Shown: positions 12,326 to 25,625 of the stretch, in pieces
How positions within the stretch are numbered: the stretch's first letter is position 1
Layout of the letters: every line of letters begins with the position of its first letter
DNA from: Cyanoderma ruficeps
Lineage: Eukaryota; Chordata; Aves; Passeriformes; Timaliidae
DNA: 64,000 bases
NCBI GenBank assembly: GCA_008694505.1
Contig: VZDJ01000782.1
Location: 34,899,872-34,963,871, forward strand
Reading direction: 5' to 3'
Notes under the pieces: generated by a model
The model's input: only the letters and a program-made list of their open reading frames with translations
The model's database searches: none
Told to the model about the DNA's origin: nothing
Program-made: the position numbers and the translations under genes

Positions 12326-13318
12326 GTAAGTGCCTTTGCTTGAGTTAAAAAAAAAAAGAAAACAGAGCTAGCATTAATAATTCAGGGCTGCTTTTTATCC
12401 TCTTCAGGGTTATACAGTAAAATCCCAGTGGTTTGCAACTCTCAGATTATATAATCACTTAAGGAGTTCTAGCCCTTTGGTTTGTCATTCACGATACTCT
12501 TGAGGATCCTGTAAAACATACCCACTTGAAGAATATTTGATTTGTAAATAAATTAAAAAACATGAAAAGAAGCCTTGCTAAGGGGAAATAGAGATTTCTG
12601 GCATCTGTGCTCATGCACAAGTATTCTGGAAATTAAATCTACTCATTTTCTGTTTAGCCAGAGGAAATGAGAATGCCCTAGCCTCTGGCTTTGTGCGGGC
12701 TTTAATTGTTTTCATTTACTCCGTTTGCAAAAGAGAATTCAAAGGAGCATCCAAACTCTAATACGTGCTGATGAGGTAATAGAGATGCTTCAAGCCTGGG
12801 AGTCTGGCTGGATATGTGGATAACATACATCCTACATATACCCAGGACACACATTGTATGGTTCTTAGGCTGAATTGCCTACAACAGGAGAAACAGAACT
12901 TGGCTGATGCTCATCAGGGAGAACAGACGAACTGCATGCCCAAAGCTGATGTCTGTTACTATCATCAGGTGACCAAATCTCTGTATGGATTTTGTGCTGA
13001 AATTGTTGCAGTTGTACTGGTAGAGCTCAGGCTACAGTCACAGGAGCAAAGCTGCTGCTTGGAGGTGTAACAGGGCATCCTTCTCTGCCTTCTGCTTTCA
13101 GGTTCTTCTCATGCCCAGCTTCTTTGCACCATCCTTTAGCCAGAGGTTCATGACATCAGCTCTCACTGTGAGATCAGTTTGTGTGAGACATCCAGGCAAT
13201 GGCAGTGAGTGACCTTCACTGAGCTTGGTCCAGGACTGCATGTATTATCTCCTGCCTTGTGTGAAAACACCTGCTCCCATTCCCCAAGAGAAATACCTCT
13301 ACTACTAATCATCACTTA

Positions 13319-13360
13319 ATACACACACACACACATACACACACACACACATATATATAG
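13319..13360. repeat. CA/TA dinucleotide microsatellite
   Basis: An (AC)n run interrupted once by atac and then grading into atatatata, followed by ggggatataa. A compound dinucleotide repeat, probably length-polymorphic. Confidence 0.92.
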
Positions 13361-16300
13361 GGGATATAATGTCTTCTGTATGTATTTGTAGAATAAATAG
13401 CACAGGTTTTTCAACAGTTTATCTGCTGTGTGTTTCCCTTGTCATATTGTAAAGTGTTGCAGAAGGCAGCCTTGTGATAGTGCTATTTCTCTGGGCTGTG
13501 TGAATCTGTTTCTAGAGTCAGGAGAATGTTTGGTTCTTCCTGATGTGCAGTGAGTTCTGGTTGAGTTAGGATTTAATTCCTTGAGAGAGCAAATAAAGAA
13601 AACTTTGTACCAAATGCCATAGAACACACACCAAAAAATGTGGCTAGAGATCATAACAACATTGATCATTAGGGATGAGATTAACTTTATTTCATATCAA
13701 TTGTGCAAAATATGTATGCTTGGTATGTATTAGTCACCTTGGTTTCAACTGCAGTCAGCATCAAGAGCATGGCTCCCCTGGAGGGTTATTTGTCTTTGGA
13801 TGGAAAAAGCAACACCTCCATAGTTTCTGCATTTGCTATAGAATGAAGAGCCTTAAAATGGCTATTTAGGTCCTAATAAAGTGAAATTTGTCTCAAGGAA
13901 GTTTGTAAATGCCGATATTGTAGGATGTAGGGGGCCAGTTTGATTTGAGCCTTTGCTGCTGTGAGGTAACCTGAGTTTTGAAACAGTATTGAAGAACTTT
14001 TTAAATTCATCCAGATGCAGCTCCATCTGCCAAGTTGTATAGATTATTTCAAAAAGTGAACAGTGAGACTGGAAATGACTAAAGTAATGAGAAAAGCCTG
14101 TGGTTCAAAGGAAACTTGGCTCTGTCACACAGCTGCATTCTGTAAAAAAAAGAGGAAAAAATGACATGGCTAAAATGGCTATAGTATGTATTTGGTGGTT
14201 CAAAATGATGTTAACGTAGGAATTCAAGACACGAATTCTGCAAGCAGTTTTGACAGAAGCTGTCTGACCTGGAGATCTCTTTGTGGAGCTAGCTTGGTGA
14301 AATATGATGATAAAAGAGATGAAACTGAATAGGAATGTTAATAGTTTAGAAAGTATTCCTAGTGGAAGAAAATAAAGAGGCAGCAAAGATTTTCGGGTCT
14401 CAAGATATCAGAAAAGAGATAGATATATAGAAAGAAATGGCCAGCTTTTTACTTAACTGAATTGAAAAATTGGATTGTGTTGTGTCTTGAAATGGGAGCA
14501 TTTCTCAATGATGCTGGGATTCTGCAGCAAAATATGGATAACTACAGTTGCACATTGTGTCTGAAGTGTCCAGCTTTTGAGTGGGGGGAAGGTTCTGCTT
14601 TTGGCCCAGATTAATGTTTTGGTTTGAGTCTGAAAGGTAACTGTATAATATGGCTTTGCAGAGATGTTGAACACTACACAGTTTACTGGTAGGCTCTGTG
14701 GGAACTTGCAATGTGACATAAACAGTGCCCTGTGTAGGAAAGATTCTGCAAATCTGTTGCTCTTCTGTTTTAAAGCAGCACGGTGGTGCTGCTCCCAGTG
14801 AGGCTGCACATGTTGCAGGTTCCCAGAGCTTGTGTGGGACAGAGGCACAGCTGGAATTCAGCCTGTTCCCTTACTGAATAAGAAGCCAGATAGGAAGGCA
14901 TTTCTCTCCCAAATCTGCGTTCGTTCTTCAGAACTGACGGTGCCAAAATATGTAAAACCTTTCTATTTTTTTCTGTATGTGTTAATGAGGACCTTGGGTA
15001 CTAGAAGGGGACAAAGTTATTGCCATAATTCCAGGGTGTCTTTTGAGGTTGGAAATTGATTTTAGAAAAAAGCACATTTCATGTACACAGGTTGTATTAA
15101 CCTGTAAGTGCTTGAATACATGGTTATGCACTTTCTGCTAACGGCTCATTTTTAGGTACCACTATTAATATAGGTAGAATAGACTTACTGATGATTACTT
15201 ATGTTTAGCATTCCTGTTACACCCTTCTCCAATACACTTCTGTTCTCTGCCTCATGGGTTAATTAGGTTTGCATTGACAAATCTTTAGCAGAACAACGGT
15301 GATTTGTTCAGCCCTGAAGTTTGCTCTTTAGCAATGCATCATCCATATACTGCAGAAATTATCAGCTCTTGCTGTTTGCATGTGGAATCTGCCTTGCTTG
15401 CACCAGAAGTGGGTCTTTTGTCTGAATATGGGACTTTGCTGTCTTTAACACTACTATGATCATGTAAAAATTTCCAAGAGGGGTTTCCAGTTCAACAGGA
15501 ATTTTCATTTTTTACACCTGCCCTTTGGCTTTGGTTCTTCAACAGAATCCTCACATGCTGATCTTTGCACATATGAAGATTCTCACTGACTTCAGTGATC
15601 CCTTTCTGGGATGAGGCTTATGACCATGGCTGATGACCAGGTTTCGGTGCCAAAAGGTCCAGTTACATTCTCACCAAGTTACTGCAACATTGCTGATGCA
15701 ACTGTAGTGCTCCTAGTTTATTCTATTATAGAACAGGAGCAGAATGAGTCTTTTGTTCTGCTCAGTGCTCAGCATGCACTGTGCTCTCTGTGTTCATGTG
15801 CTGAGTTCTGACTGAGTGTGGGATGATTTGGTTTGGGACAAAGCAGTCCCTGCTCTGCTCTGGGCTGGCTCTCAGCAGTCTGTGGTGCCATTCTTACTTT
15901 GCAGGAAGATCTCAGCTGGCAATGTCGCAGCTGCTGAGGCATCCCTTGCGTGGCAAAGTGTCCTTAGGAGAACCAAAGCTGATGAAGAGTTACCCTCAAG
16001 AGAACATTTCAAAAACAGATGGGCCAATCAGACAGAAAAATAAGACTGGGATAGAAGAGAGAAGAGCTAGGGAAAAAATATGGTAGAGTGGAAATAGCTG
16101 AAACATTTAAGCTTTTTGGTTTATTTTATTATGCTTCATGTAATTTGTTTCCCCATTCCTACTTTCAACGTATTTTGCTTCATTCTTTTCTCCTTCCTTT
16201 TTATCCTTTTTATTTTTTGGTTGCTACATTTTATTTCTGTTCTTCTTTTCTTGTTTTTTTTACACCTTCCTCATTTCCTGTTTTAAGTCCTGCAGCACAG

Positions 16301-16775
16301 TGTTGCTTCCATCTCATTCGTGACAGTGCTGAAACTACTGTTGCCTTACACAAAGCAGAAATGACTTCTTCAATGACTTCTGTCCATTCACCTTACCAGT
16401 GTCTAGAATATTTTGTCATCTTTTGAGGAGGAAAAACTGTTTTTATTCACTGCAGGAGACATGTAATCCCAAAGAACTGCTGAGATAGAACAAGGCACAA
16501 TAAAATGTCTAGCAGTTCTGTTATAGGCACTCCAGGCTTGGCTTGGACTATCTGTGTCTTGAATTGATGTTGCATTGACTTTGTTGAAAGGACAGGACCA
16601 GACAAAAAGAGCAGAAATGTTCAACTATGTATTGGGCAGCTGTACCCTGGGACATATAGTCAGGGCAAGGGTATGGGTGGACAAGATCCCTGTCAGTGGT
16701 ATATATAATGAACAGTTCTTCCCCAATAAATTGTTTTAGAAGGTCTGAAAATTGTTTTTCTTTTCGTCAAGGAGG

Positions 16776-16794
16776 AAAAAAAAAGGGGGGGGGG
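16776..16794. repeat. A9-G10 homopolymer junction
   Basis: Nine A (16776-16784) directly followed by ten G (16785-16794), then caattgttaattg. Simple sequence prone to slippage. Confidence 0.9.
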
Positions 16795-16878
16795 CAATTG
16801 TTAATTGTTCTTTGTTACATTGTGGAAAATTTCATGTAGATAATTTTTTTAATCTTTCTTTTATTAGCTATAAGTAAG

Positions 16879-17030
16879 AATCACACAGAATTATGGAATC
16901 CAGTAGTTGGAAAAGACCTGTAAGATCACTAAGTCCCACCTGTGAGCAACTCCCACCTTGTTAACCAGACCAGAGCCCTGAGTGCCACATCCAGTTGTTC
17001 TTCAGACACCTCCACCTCCATTTGATAGTC
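16879..17030 (-). mobile_element. CR1 LINE 3' fragment (first of an adjacent pair)
   Basis: Reads on the + strand as an inverted CR1 3' end: aatcacacagaattatggaa, then gttggaaaagacctgtaaga, then agtgccacatccagttgttc. The order and spacing match CR1 3' UTR sequence of the type with a gttggaaaagacct core. It ends around the cacctcc stretch near 17025. About 150 bp, old and diverged. Confidence 0.85.
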
Positions 17031-17122
17031 AAAAGATATTCACAGAAAAATCAGTCCTGCTGGCAATGCAGAAAGTGCAGAAGATGTACATCAGTGATCT
17101 TCCTTTGTGTACAACTGACAAT

Positions 17123-17300
17123 GTCACAGAAGCAATAGATTGGAAAAGACCTCTGAGATCATTTAGTTCCCCCTCTGACCAAACACTGCCATAGACTAGA
17201 GCATGCCACTGAGTGACAGGTCCAGTCTTTCCTTAAACTCCTCCAGGGACAGTGACTCCACCACCTCCCTGAGCAGCCCATCCCAATCTCTAAACATGAC
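17123..17300 (-). mobile_element. CR1 LINE 3' fragment (second of an adjacent pair)
   Basis: A second inverted CR1 3' end starts about 95 bp after the first, in the same orientation. It has gtcacagaagcaatagattg, then gaaaagacctctgagatcat, then ctccaccacctccctgagca. It extends slightly further into the UTR than its neighbour. The related core sequence shows both are from similar CR1 subfamilies. Confidence 0.87.
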
Positions 17301-19565
17301 ACTGGACACTCTGAATGAAAGCTTGCTATTGTGTTATGAATTCATATCTGTGGGGTATTTACTTCAACACGCAACTGTTTATTTAACTGTTATTCCTGTA
17401 GTATGTGCTGAGCATCCACATGAAGACACTCCCATATATGATTCAGATAAGAAGCTGATAAAATGGAATATAGTGTTTTTGCAAAGACTTTCAAGGTTGA
17501 ACATTTCATAAATAAAATAAGTGCATCGAGTTTAGGATCATGTTGAATTATCAAGACATATTCATATAATATTTGTGACAAGTAGTTTCATAACTGTGGG
17601 TCTTGAATTTTTTTCTCTGTATAAGTATTTATACTACAAATAATTTATTTAGTTGACACAATAAAATATATTAACAAATAGCTTATGGGGCTCAGAAATG
17701 TGAGGTTTGAAAGAGATGGACTAATTGAAGGGCAGCTATAAAAGTGATGAAAGGACAGATATGTGGTGGAACAGCAGATTGACATGAGCTTAAATGTTGA
17801 CAGAATGAAGTGGAAAACTTGGACAGTAGGGAATGCATGCTTGGTTTGGATATGAGATGGAAAGTGGGAGACTGTGGCTTCTGTCTCTGACAGAAGACAG
17901 TGTGGGTCTGTTGCTCTAGCTGTAATTAAGAAAGCAGGGATGTGATGTTAGATTTGAAGAAGATGATTTCTGTTAAAGCTCTTGGAATGATAATGGGCTG
18001 AGGTCCATGGGTGTGTGCTCTGGAGAGAAGTTCCGGTCCTGGAGTATCTTCAACATTAGTGTTCCTTAGAGGTTCTCCATCTGCTTAGTATGCCCAGGCA
18101 TGGTTATTTTCCAGGATTTCCATTCCTGCCTCACACAGTCTGGGTCAAAAAAGTACAAGATCTCTTCTTGCTGACTCTTTGTATCTAAAAATCTGACTTC
18201 CAACATGAGTCAGCACTACTCTGCTATATTCAGGTTTCCAACATCTTAGTTTAGAATAAAGCTCCAAGGAGAAATCACAATCTGCATGGGAAATACCATC
18301 CTGTTCTCTATTGACTCTGGGATGTGGGAATGAAGCATCCTACACTGAGGACAAGGAGCATGGCCTCTGTCCCTTTCCCAAGCTTTGCCTGGCAACAGAT
18401 GTGTGCTTATGCACATTTGGATGTAGATTTGAGAAAGCAAGAAGTAATTACCCTTGTCAATAACCTTCTGCTTCGATTGTTTCAAGCTAAAAGTCTGAAG
18501 AGATTTGCATAAGCCTGTGTGTATGTGCAGCATAGGTGTAATAGGTTCTCTCTTGAAGGAGTCAGCAATGCATGATTTACTACTTTCACTGACAGAGAAG
18601 GAGAATTTTGATCAAAGAAACTGGAGCAGTTCTCTAGCACTGAAAAGTGAGAGGACTTATCACATGTTATAACACACCATTGATTTGGCTTCAGCCACAT
18701 TCTGTTTTTGTGAGCTCCTAAGGCTGTCTTGCCTATAAAAAACATTTTCAAGAAATTAATTTTCCCCATTTATTTAACAATATTAGTTTTTTTTCCCCTT
18801 TCTCTTTCACCTTTTAACTATTCAGGGCTTGTAGGGTAAGCAGCATTACAGGGGTTTATGGGCAAGTGTCATGGATCAGAAAAATTAGGAACCCTGTGTG
18901 TGCTCTTGATGGGTTCAAATTGATGGATGAGATGTCAGTTCAAGAGTCATTGATTTTCCTAGACATAATATTAACTTTCCAATAGTTTTTCTTGCTGGTG
19001 TGCTTGTGTGAACGATGGAAAACTATACCTAGTCTAAGTGCACTGGTTTAGCTTCAGGGACAGAGCAGTGCGATCATGCAACAGCCTGTAGAAAAAATGT
19101 TAATTAAGAAGGGTTTCATCTAATTTGAAGCTCATTAATTCGCTAGATAGCATTTTTATAAAATTGAGGAACAATCTGGAATAGGATCAGTGCTTGTACT
19201 ATGAACATTAGGTAGTTAATGGGTCTGCCCTTAATCTGTCTGTGTAAAATCCTTTCCTTATTCCCAAATATTTAATGTAATTTTTTCCCCATTCAAAATT
19301 CTTCTTCGTAGAATTTCCCGTGCAGATCTAGCCCACTTGAAATATAACAGGAAAGCATTTGATGTTTAATAAGCTCACTTCGGCTCATTGGTCTGGTTTT
19401 CTGAATGTTACAAAGGATGGTTCAGAGAGAAGCATCACTGGCTGAGCTATTTTGTAACCTATTGAGAGAGAAGGGGAGGGAAAGGAAACCCAGCAGAGGC
19501 CTGGTGATGAACTCCTCATCCCGTACAACTGAAAGTGTCTCCCCTCACTCTTCTGATACTTTCAG

Positions 19566-19783
19566 GAAAGGATGCAGAAAATCGCTTTTCTGGTGGCGAA
19601 TTGTCAGAAGAAGTCTACACCTGCCTACCCTGCAGAGAAGGATGTTCTTTCTGCACAGATGATACTCCCTGCTATGCACAGGAGGACAAGTATTTACGGC
19701 TGGCTATCATCTCCTTCCAAACGCTCTGTATGCTGCTGGATTTCATCAGCATGCTGGTGGTCTACCACTTCCGCAAGGCAAAG
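19566..19783 (+). CDS. GPR158: GPR158 internal exon B: cysteine-rich stalk and TM1
   Basis: Internal exon of 218 bp, with acceptor gatactttcag and donor aag|gtaata. Its first two bases complete the codon split by exon A (a+ga, Arg), and 72 full codons follow, ending in phase 0. The stalk half carries five cysteines in the pattern CLPCREGCSFC...C, typical of GPR158. With exon A this makes eight ectodomain cysteines. The membrane half, about 19694-19768, is a hydrophobic helix running from YLRLAIISF to MLVVYHF and closed by a basic RKAK stop-transfer end: transmembrane helix 1. The stalk couples the extracellular Cache domain to the membrane bundle. The variable linker before the CLPC motif is about two residues shorter than the human one as I recall it. 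Very secure as GPR158. Confidence 0.97.
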
Positions 19784-19959
19784 GTAATAAACCCACGTGT
19801 TCCACTTTGATCTTCCTCCTGACTGGGTGGTACACGCTCCTTTATCCTGGGTGTATGGCTTCCCATTCTGAGAGCCAGTTTCTCAGGCAAAGGAGTGCAG
19901 CTCAAAGGGAGGATGGGATTTCCAAACAGGAATGTTTTCCTAAATTGTTTATGTGGTTT

Positions 19960-19975
19960 GGGGGGGGGGAGGGGG
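19960..19975 (+). repeat. Intronic G-run (G10-A-G5)
   Basis: Ten G, one A, then five G, beginning 177 bp downstream of the exon B donor. G-runs near 5' splice sites are known hnRNP H/F binding sites; any effect here is inference only. Confidence 0.85.
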
Positions 19976-21463
19976 AATGTGAGCAATTTGTGTCTTCCAG
20001 TGAAATATGCTTGCATTTATAGATGTTCAGCAAAAATCAAGGAAACTGTTAAGTAATTTTGGAAAACCAGGCCAATTAATTATGCACATATCTAAGGGGA
20101 CATGGGGTTTTTAGAGACTCGGGATCTTGAAAGTCTCTGCATTACCACTACTGGAAATGATGTTTGGTTTCAATATATTTGAGAGATTAGCTGGAAAATA
20201 ATGTCAAAGAGAAATTTTTCTGAATAATTCTGGTTCCTAGAGAGTTTAAATGTGATTCTATGGTTAAATATTATTAATTTTTTCACTAAAGCATGAGTAT
20301 ACTAAGGAGCGTCTGTAAACTGCTTATGCAACATTTATGTACTAAGCTAATGAACTTTCTGCTCTTACCTCACTGAAAATCAGGTAACACCTCTTGGAAT
20401 CTCACTGTTGCCTCAGTAAATGCAGAATATTCTCTAAAACTTCGAATTTGCGAAAAAGAAATTAACTGAAGCTGGCATATATTCACTACCTACATTTGGG
20501 AAACGTAGGTGTGCACACAGTATGCTACATTATTGAAATTAATAGCTTCATTCACTTTCTATAACTAGATAAGTATTTCCATTTTGGTTTTTGGAACACT
20601 TGATCCCACAGTCTTCCTGATCCTGCAGTGTCTGTGTTACAAATGCGTGGCTCATTTTGAAAGGCTTTAATATCCTGCCAGGAAATCACAGAATGAGCAA
20701 TAACATTCTTTTTTCCCTCCTTATGTTTCTGACAGTGTCTTTGTATTTATGATACTATATTAAATGATTCAAATTACAGACTTAATTGTATTCATAAAGT
20801 TTTTTGTTATGAAAAGTTTGTTGTCAGCATCTGTTTAGTTGCTTGACATTAACTTAGCGGAAGAACTTCATTCTGATTTTTGTGAGGTTTTAATCTGGTA
20901 ACGTTACTCACTTTTAATGTCGTAGACAATATCATGACAAGCATTTCTTGTCAGTGAAAACTATTTCTAAACTTACAAAGTGATATGCAGCTATTGCAAA
21001 CTCGGCTTGACTTCTTTTTTACACACTGAAATACTGATTGTTTTATAGAAAATATTTATGTTTTCTCACAAATAGGTTGAGAAACAGTTTTCACTCTTGC
21101 ACTTGTACACTTGTATATGTTCTGATACCCTCTATATGTTCAGATATCTGCTGGAGTAAAAAGGTGTTCTTAGACATAACACAGCAATCTTGTATTTCAC
21201 AAAATCTGCTAGTCATGAAAAACACATTCTTACATTTGTGATGATTAGTCATTTCTCCAAAGTAATTTGTAAGTAAAGAAAGACATGGATTCTAAACCTT
21301 TAATACCACAGCAATACTAAAGAGGCATATACACATCTCCCATTGTTTCTGAAATGCTTCTCAGTCGTTAGGAAAAAGATTGTGCTTTTTTCTTTCCATT
21401 AGAAATCATGACATATGAATGAGTGAGAATCAGACATAAAACAAAGCATTCTTTTTCCCTGAA

Positions 21464-21477
21464 AAAAAAAAAAAAAA
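21464..21477. repeat. Poly-A tract
   Basis: Uninterrupted A run of about 14 in the exon B-C intron. No LINE or retrocopy body was recognised upstream of it. Confidence 0.85.
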
Positions 21478-24400
21478 TGCCTTAAAGGCATTGCAGTTCA
21501 TTCAGTTGACCAGAAATGAATTCAGTTACAATTTTGGTACCTTACAGGAAAGTTGACTTTTCTCTAAATGTGTATCTCACAAGGAAAAGGGAAGGAAACA
21601 TGTGACAAAAGAAATAATATGGTGGTTAACAAACCTTTCCATTATGATTGATGTTTTCAAGGAACAGAAACTGATCGATTTTTCATTGCTTTTCATGTCA
21701 TTCAGTTGAGTTTTTCTTGGATATTCCTTTAGTGTTCTTGTTGGTACAGCATGAAAACAATCTTGTGTATTTACCATGAAATGTGAAGTTGTATGAAGGG
21801 CAAACATACTGAGAACAGTGAGTATCTGCTTAAGAAAACTGCTGGTTACATAGGGAAATAACAGAAATTTTGAGTGAAGGAAGAAAACTAGTAGCTTGCT
21901 ATATACTCTTTGCCAAGGAGGTAAAATCATGGAAATGAAAGAACACATATTGGAGTATATTCAAAATATCTGCCTTCTTGAGAATTTCCAACTGTTAGTG
22001 AGGCAAAACACAATTAGGTTAGTATATATGTCTGTGGTTAAAGTTGCTGTGTTAAACTGCTCATTTCCATTGTGCTGTGTGGGAGTCAGAAGAGCATTTC
22101 TTTGGATTCTCTCCCACGTGTAGCACTACAATATTCAAATGGTTGCAAAAAATAGTTTTAATGCGACATTTTAATAGAACAGTGTACTGCTACTATATCA
22201 AGAAGCAAACTTCAAAGTGTTCAAGGGAGCAAAAGATGGGAGTTGAAAATAAAAGTTGTTAAATTAAGGCCCTTTCAGTGCTGAAAGGAATGAAGAGTAG
22301 ACATGTGGCATTTTGATCTGGCTGTTGATCAGTAAAATCAGAAGGTAAATGAGACCAGGTTACCTCTTTAGTAAAAGTGACTGCAGAGGACTTCTCAATG
22401 CTTGTACTTAATGGGGTCTCCTGGTAATTACTACCTTCAAAAAACTAAGTTCCTGAAAGGTTAAGGTCTGCCAGAAGAAAGCACTTGGGAAGAAACGCCC
22501 CAGGCACCTTGGCAGTGATATTCTGAGTATAATAATTCAGAAACAGAATGATAAAGGTCCATAAGCATCCTTTAGCTTATGATGGAAGTCACAAGACATT
22601 TTTTTGTCTTGAAAAAAAATCAACGTATCTGTAAGAGCAGATGCAGATCATAAGTATTTTAGGGAAGTGAAGAAATATGTCAGCTATTTAGATCGCACCG
22701 GTTGCACTTCTTATGACCAAGCAGTACTTAAAATGGAAAATTGCCATTGGCTTAGTTTTGTCAAAAGTGTGGAATGTATGTGAGATCCGAGGCAGTTGCT
22801 AAAAGACCAACCACAAGTAAAAGATTCAGTGCTGCAGTGCCACAGAGCGTGGCCATGAGAACAGAGACCTTTTGGACTATTACTGCCGAAGTGTTACTGA
22901 CAAAATGTGATGATACAACTTTCATTTTGAAATGATCTTTATTACTGACCTAGGCCGTAATAATAAGACTCTACAGAGAACCTGGTAAATACCAGCTTGT
23001 GAGTTCCCGCTGGAATGGTAGTAAATAGGCAAAGCTTATAGTAAGCCAGATGACTGGCTTTTAAAAGCTAGGCTTCTCTTTAGAGAGACTTTTACAACTT
23101 TCTGAAGTTTTAAGTCTCTTCTTCTAGAACTTCTTAAGGTTCCTCTCAAGAATCCTCTTCAGGCTTCTGTCTAGAAAACTGCTGAACTATTTACTCTGTA
23201 ATAAGTTTACAATAATAGCAGTAAAGGAGCAAGAAGATAGGACAGAAGATATGTGACAGCTGTATTTATAAAGGCTCCCTATAATACTGACAAGAACTAA
23301 AGACCATTAGGTCCAATTTACACACTTGCAAATTCAGAGTAATGGTAATAAATAATAGAACTACCTGGTCCAAGGGCAAGTGTGAGAAGTGGGCTTTCAT
23401 GAAAACATGATGCCCTACAAATGTATTTGTAGCTCTGTGACAGGAGATAATGAGCATGTGGATATGAGAGTACTTCTTCCAAGATCTACCACCAAAAGCT
23501 CTTAAAATTTTGGTCTCAAGGGACTAGGTGAGCTGCACTATTTGTAGGTAACCAAAGGGTAGCAGAGGAAAACACAGGGCAGGAAATACAATATAAAATC
23601 ATGTACAGCAGTGAGATGTTGATGTGCAAATATAGATATATATTCATGGTTCCTCTTAAGGTTTCATGAGAGAGATTAAGGATGAAGGGGTCTCTCAAAA
23701 GTTTTTTAAAAATGAAGTAGTTGCATTACACAACTTTTAGTTGCTTTATGTCACTTACTGGCAAAGAATATCACAAATCCCAAAGTATAAAGCAATTCAA
23801 TGGGGGAGAAATCATGGAGGATATTTCTCTCTATATATTCTACATATGTTTCTATATTTCTAGGGTGTTCAAACACAGTGGTTTTGGTGAAAAATCTGAT
23901 GCCACAAGGCCATAATTTTATTGTTGGAAACTTGGAGGCTAGATCAGGAAGGATCACTCTCAGCTTCTTTAATAATGAAGCACAGGCCATGAAGTGAGGT
24001 AGGACACTAGAGTTTAAATCAGAAAATCTTTTTTTCTCTTGGCAAAGAGTCGTTAAATTAGATTTCATGTCTGTTCTTGAAAACCTTGTAGTTACTTGTG
24101 TAGACTTGCACATTTGATAGGTGACAAAACAAAATTCAGCTGTTCATCCAAAACACAGTTGATCCAAACTACTGATACATCTGACCAATCTGCAAAGTAG
24201 CGACTTCAAGCAGTAGCTGGAATTGGCCAAAAGAACAACCTGGAATGGCAAAAAGATATTGTGACAAAACTCTGATGAATGCTTTGGTATTCATTTGAGG
24301 CTTTGTCAAACACAGGTGAAAGTGACTCAGCAGTCCTGAGATCAGCTCAGCAGTAATGTTATTAAACTGCAGGAGTCATAACTGAAGAAAGTCACAAGAC

Positions 24401-25612
24401 AGAAAAAGTGGCCCATTGCCAAGAGACAGAAGAACTGCAAAACGATAAGAACAAAAAAAATTGGAAGGAGGCACAGAAGGAGTAGCAGAAGCTAAACCAC
24501 TAGTGAAAAGCTTTGTAGGGAAAGACAGAAAAAGATGAAAATATAACAGATAAAGGGGAGATGCTACTGCTATAATGGCAAAAGATGAAGCTTTTCAGCA
24601 GGAGAGTAAATGTGGGAAATGTGCCAAACAAAGAGGAAAAGAGGAAAAAGTATTTGTAGCTAATACAGAAGGGAAATCAGATATGTGGACACTTCAAAGA
24701 AATCTTTGCTGTGGACAGCCCTCGTGCCAATCAGCAGTGAAAGCTGGAAGCCATGAACCTGGTATTGACACAAGGTGCAAGAGGCTCAAAAATTCAAGGG
24801 AGATGAAAATTTGTGAAATCCCATCAGAAAAGCTGACAGCACCTGACAGCACCAGTTTAATGTCACTGAGGGAATTATGTGATGAAGCCTGGGAAAAAGA
24901 AATCTTTCCTCATTAGTGAAAATGTTGGAATTCTATTTTGACTGCTCTGACAGAGTGATTTTCCTGAATCTGACCTGGGAAGATGGTGAGGCTTCTGCAT
25001 TGTCAGAGAAGTAAAGGGACACTGGATGCAAAACAAGGAACAGGCTCAGTGCCGTTGATGGTCTTAGCAATGACAGAGGAGTCTGCAAAATAACAGGCTC
25101 TTCTTATTTCCTTGGTTTTCATAAGCTTTGACAGAGTTTGAGTATGAGAGGATCTTGCAGAACTTTCAGCCTTACCAAGTCAGATTTTCATGGCTGTGTA
25201 CACAGATGAAAAACATTCTGTAAGCTGAACAACTAAGGAATAAAACAGCTCAAGGGGATACTAGCAAACATCTTTATGTACTGTGGCATTATTATTGATT
25301 TAATAATGGAAACATCACTACAAAAAACACATCCAAAAAGTATGAGGCTAAGCCGACAGAAGTAGTTGGTTACGCAAGGACAGAATCATGGATATTAAAA
25401 CAAATACTCTCAAAAATGAAAAGCTGAACAGTGATTTTGTAAGAAAAAGCATCCACAAAATAGGAGATTTCATCTGTGTGAGGACTGCTATATGGACCAA
25501 AAGAGACCTTAAACACGAAGTGACCATCTGCAGCATTGATTGCATACAGTGTATGGGTAGCAAAGCTACTGAAAGAAACAGAACATTTGAAAAACTATGA
25601 ATAAAAATCAGA

Positions 25613-25625
25613 TTTTTTTTTTTTT
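25613..25625. repeat. Poly-T tract
   Basis: About 13 T. No retrocopy was recognised on the minus strand next to it. Confidence 0.85.

Larger units (their letters stand above)
12326..19565 (+). other. GPR158: GPR158 intron between exons A and B (7,240 bp)
   Basis: Complete intron with GT...AG borders, interrupting the reading frame in phase 1. It contains a CA/TA microsatellite at 13319-13360, an A9-G10 homopolymer junction at 16776-16794, and two adjacent CR1 3' ends at 16879-17300. The minus-strand frame of 131 codons near 14453-14848 has no recognisable motif and is judged non-coding. No other structure is seen in 13400-16770 or 17330-19560. Confidence 0.9.

Noticed and set aside
14453..14848. 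131-codon minus-strand frame
   Set aside because: No family recognised, and overlapping minus-strand frames in another phase are equally open, which suggests a chance lack of stops.
16088..16426. 112-codon + strand frame with hydrophobic, Phe-rich content
   Set aside because: The DNA is a long T/C-rich tract; the peptide is low complexity with no recognisable domain.
20684..20700. aaatcacagaatgagc as another CR1 3' end
   Set aside because: Only the short cacagaat word matches; the ggttggaa and later CR1 blocks are missing.
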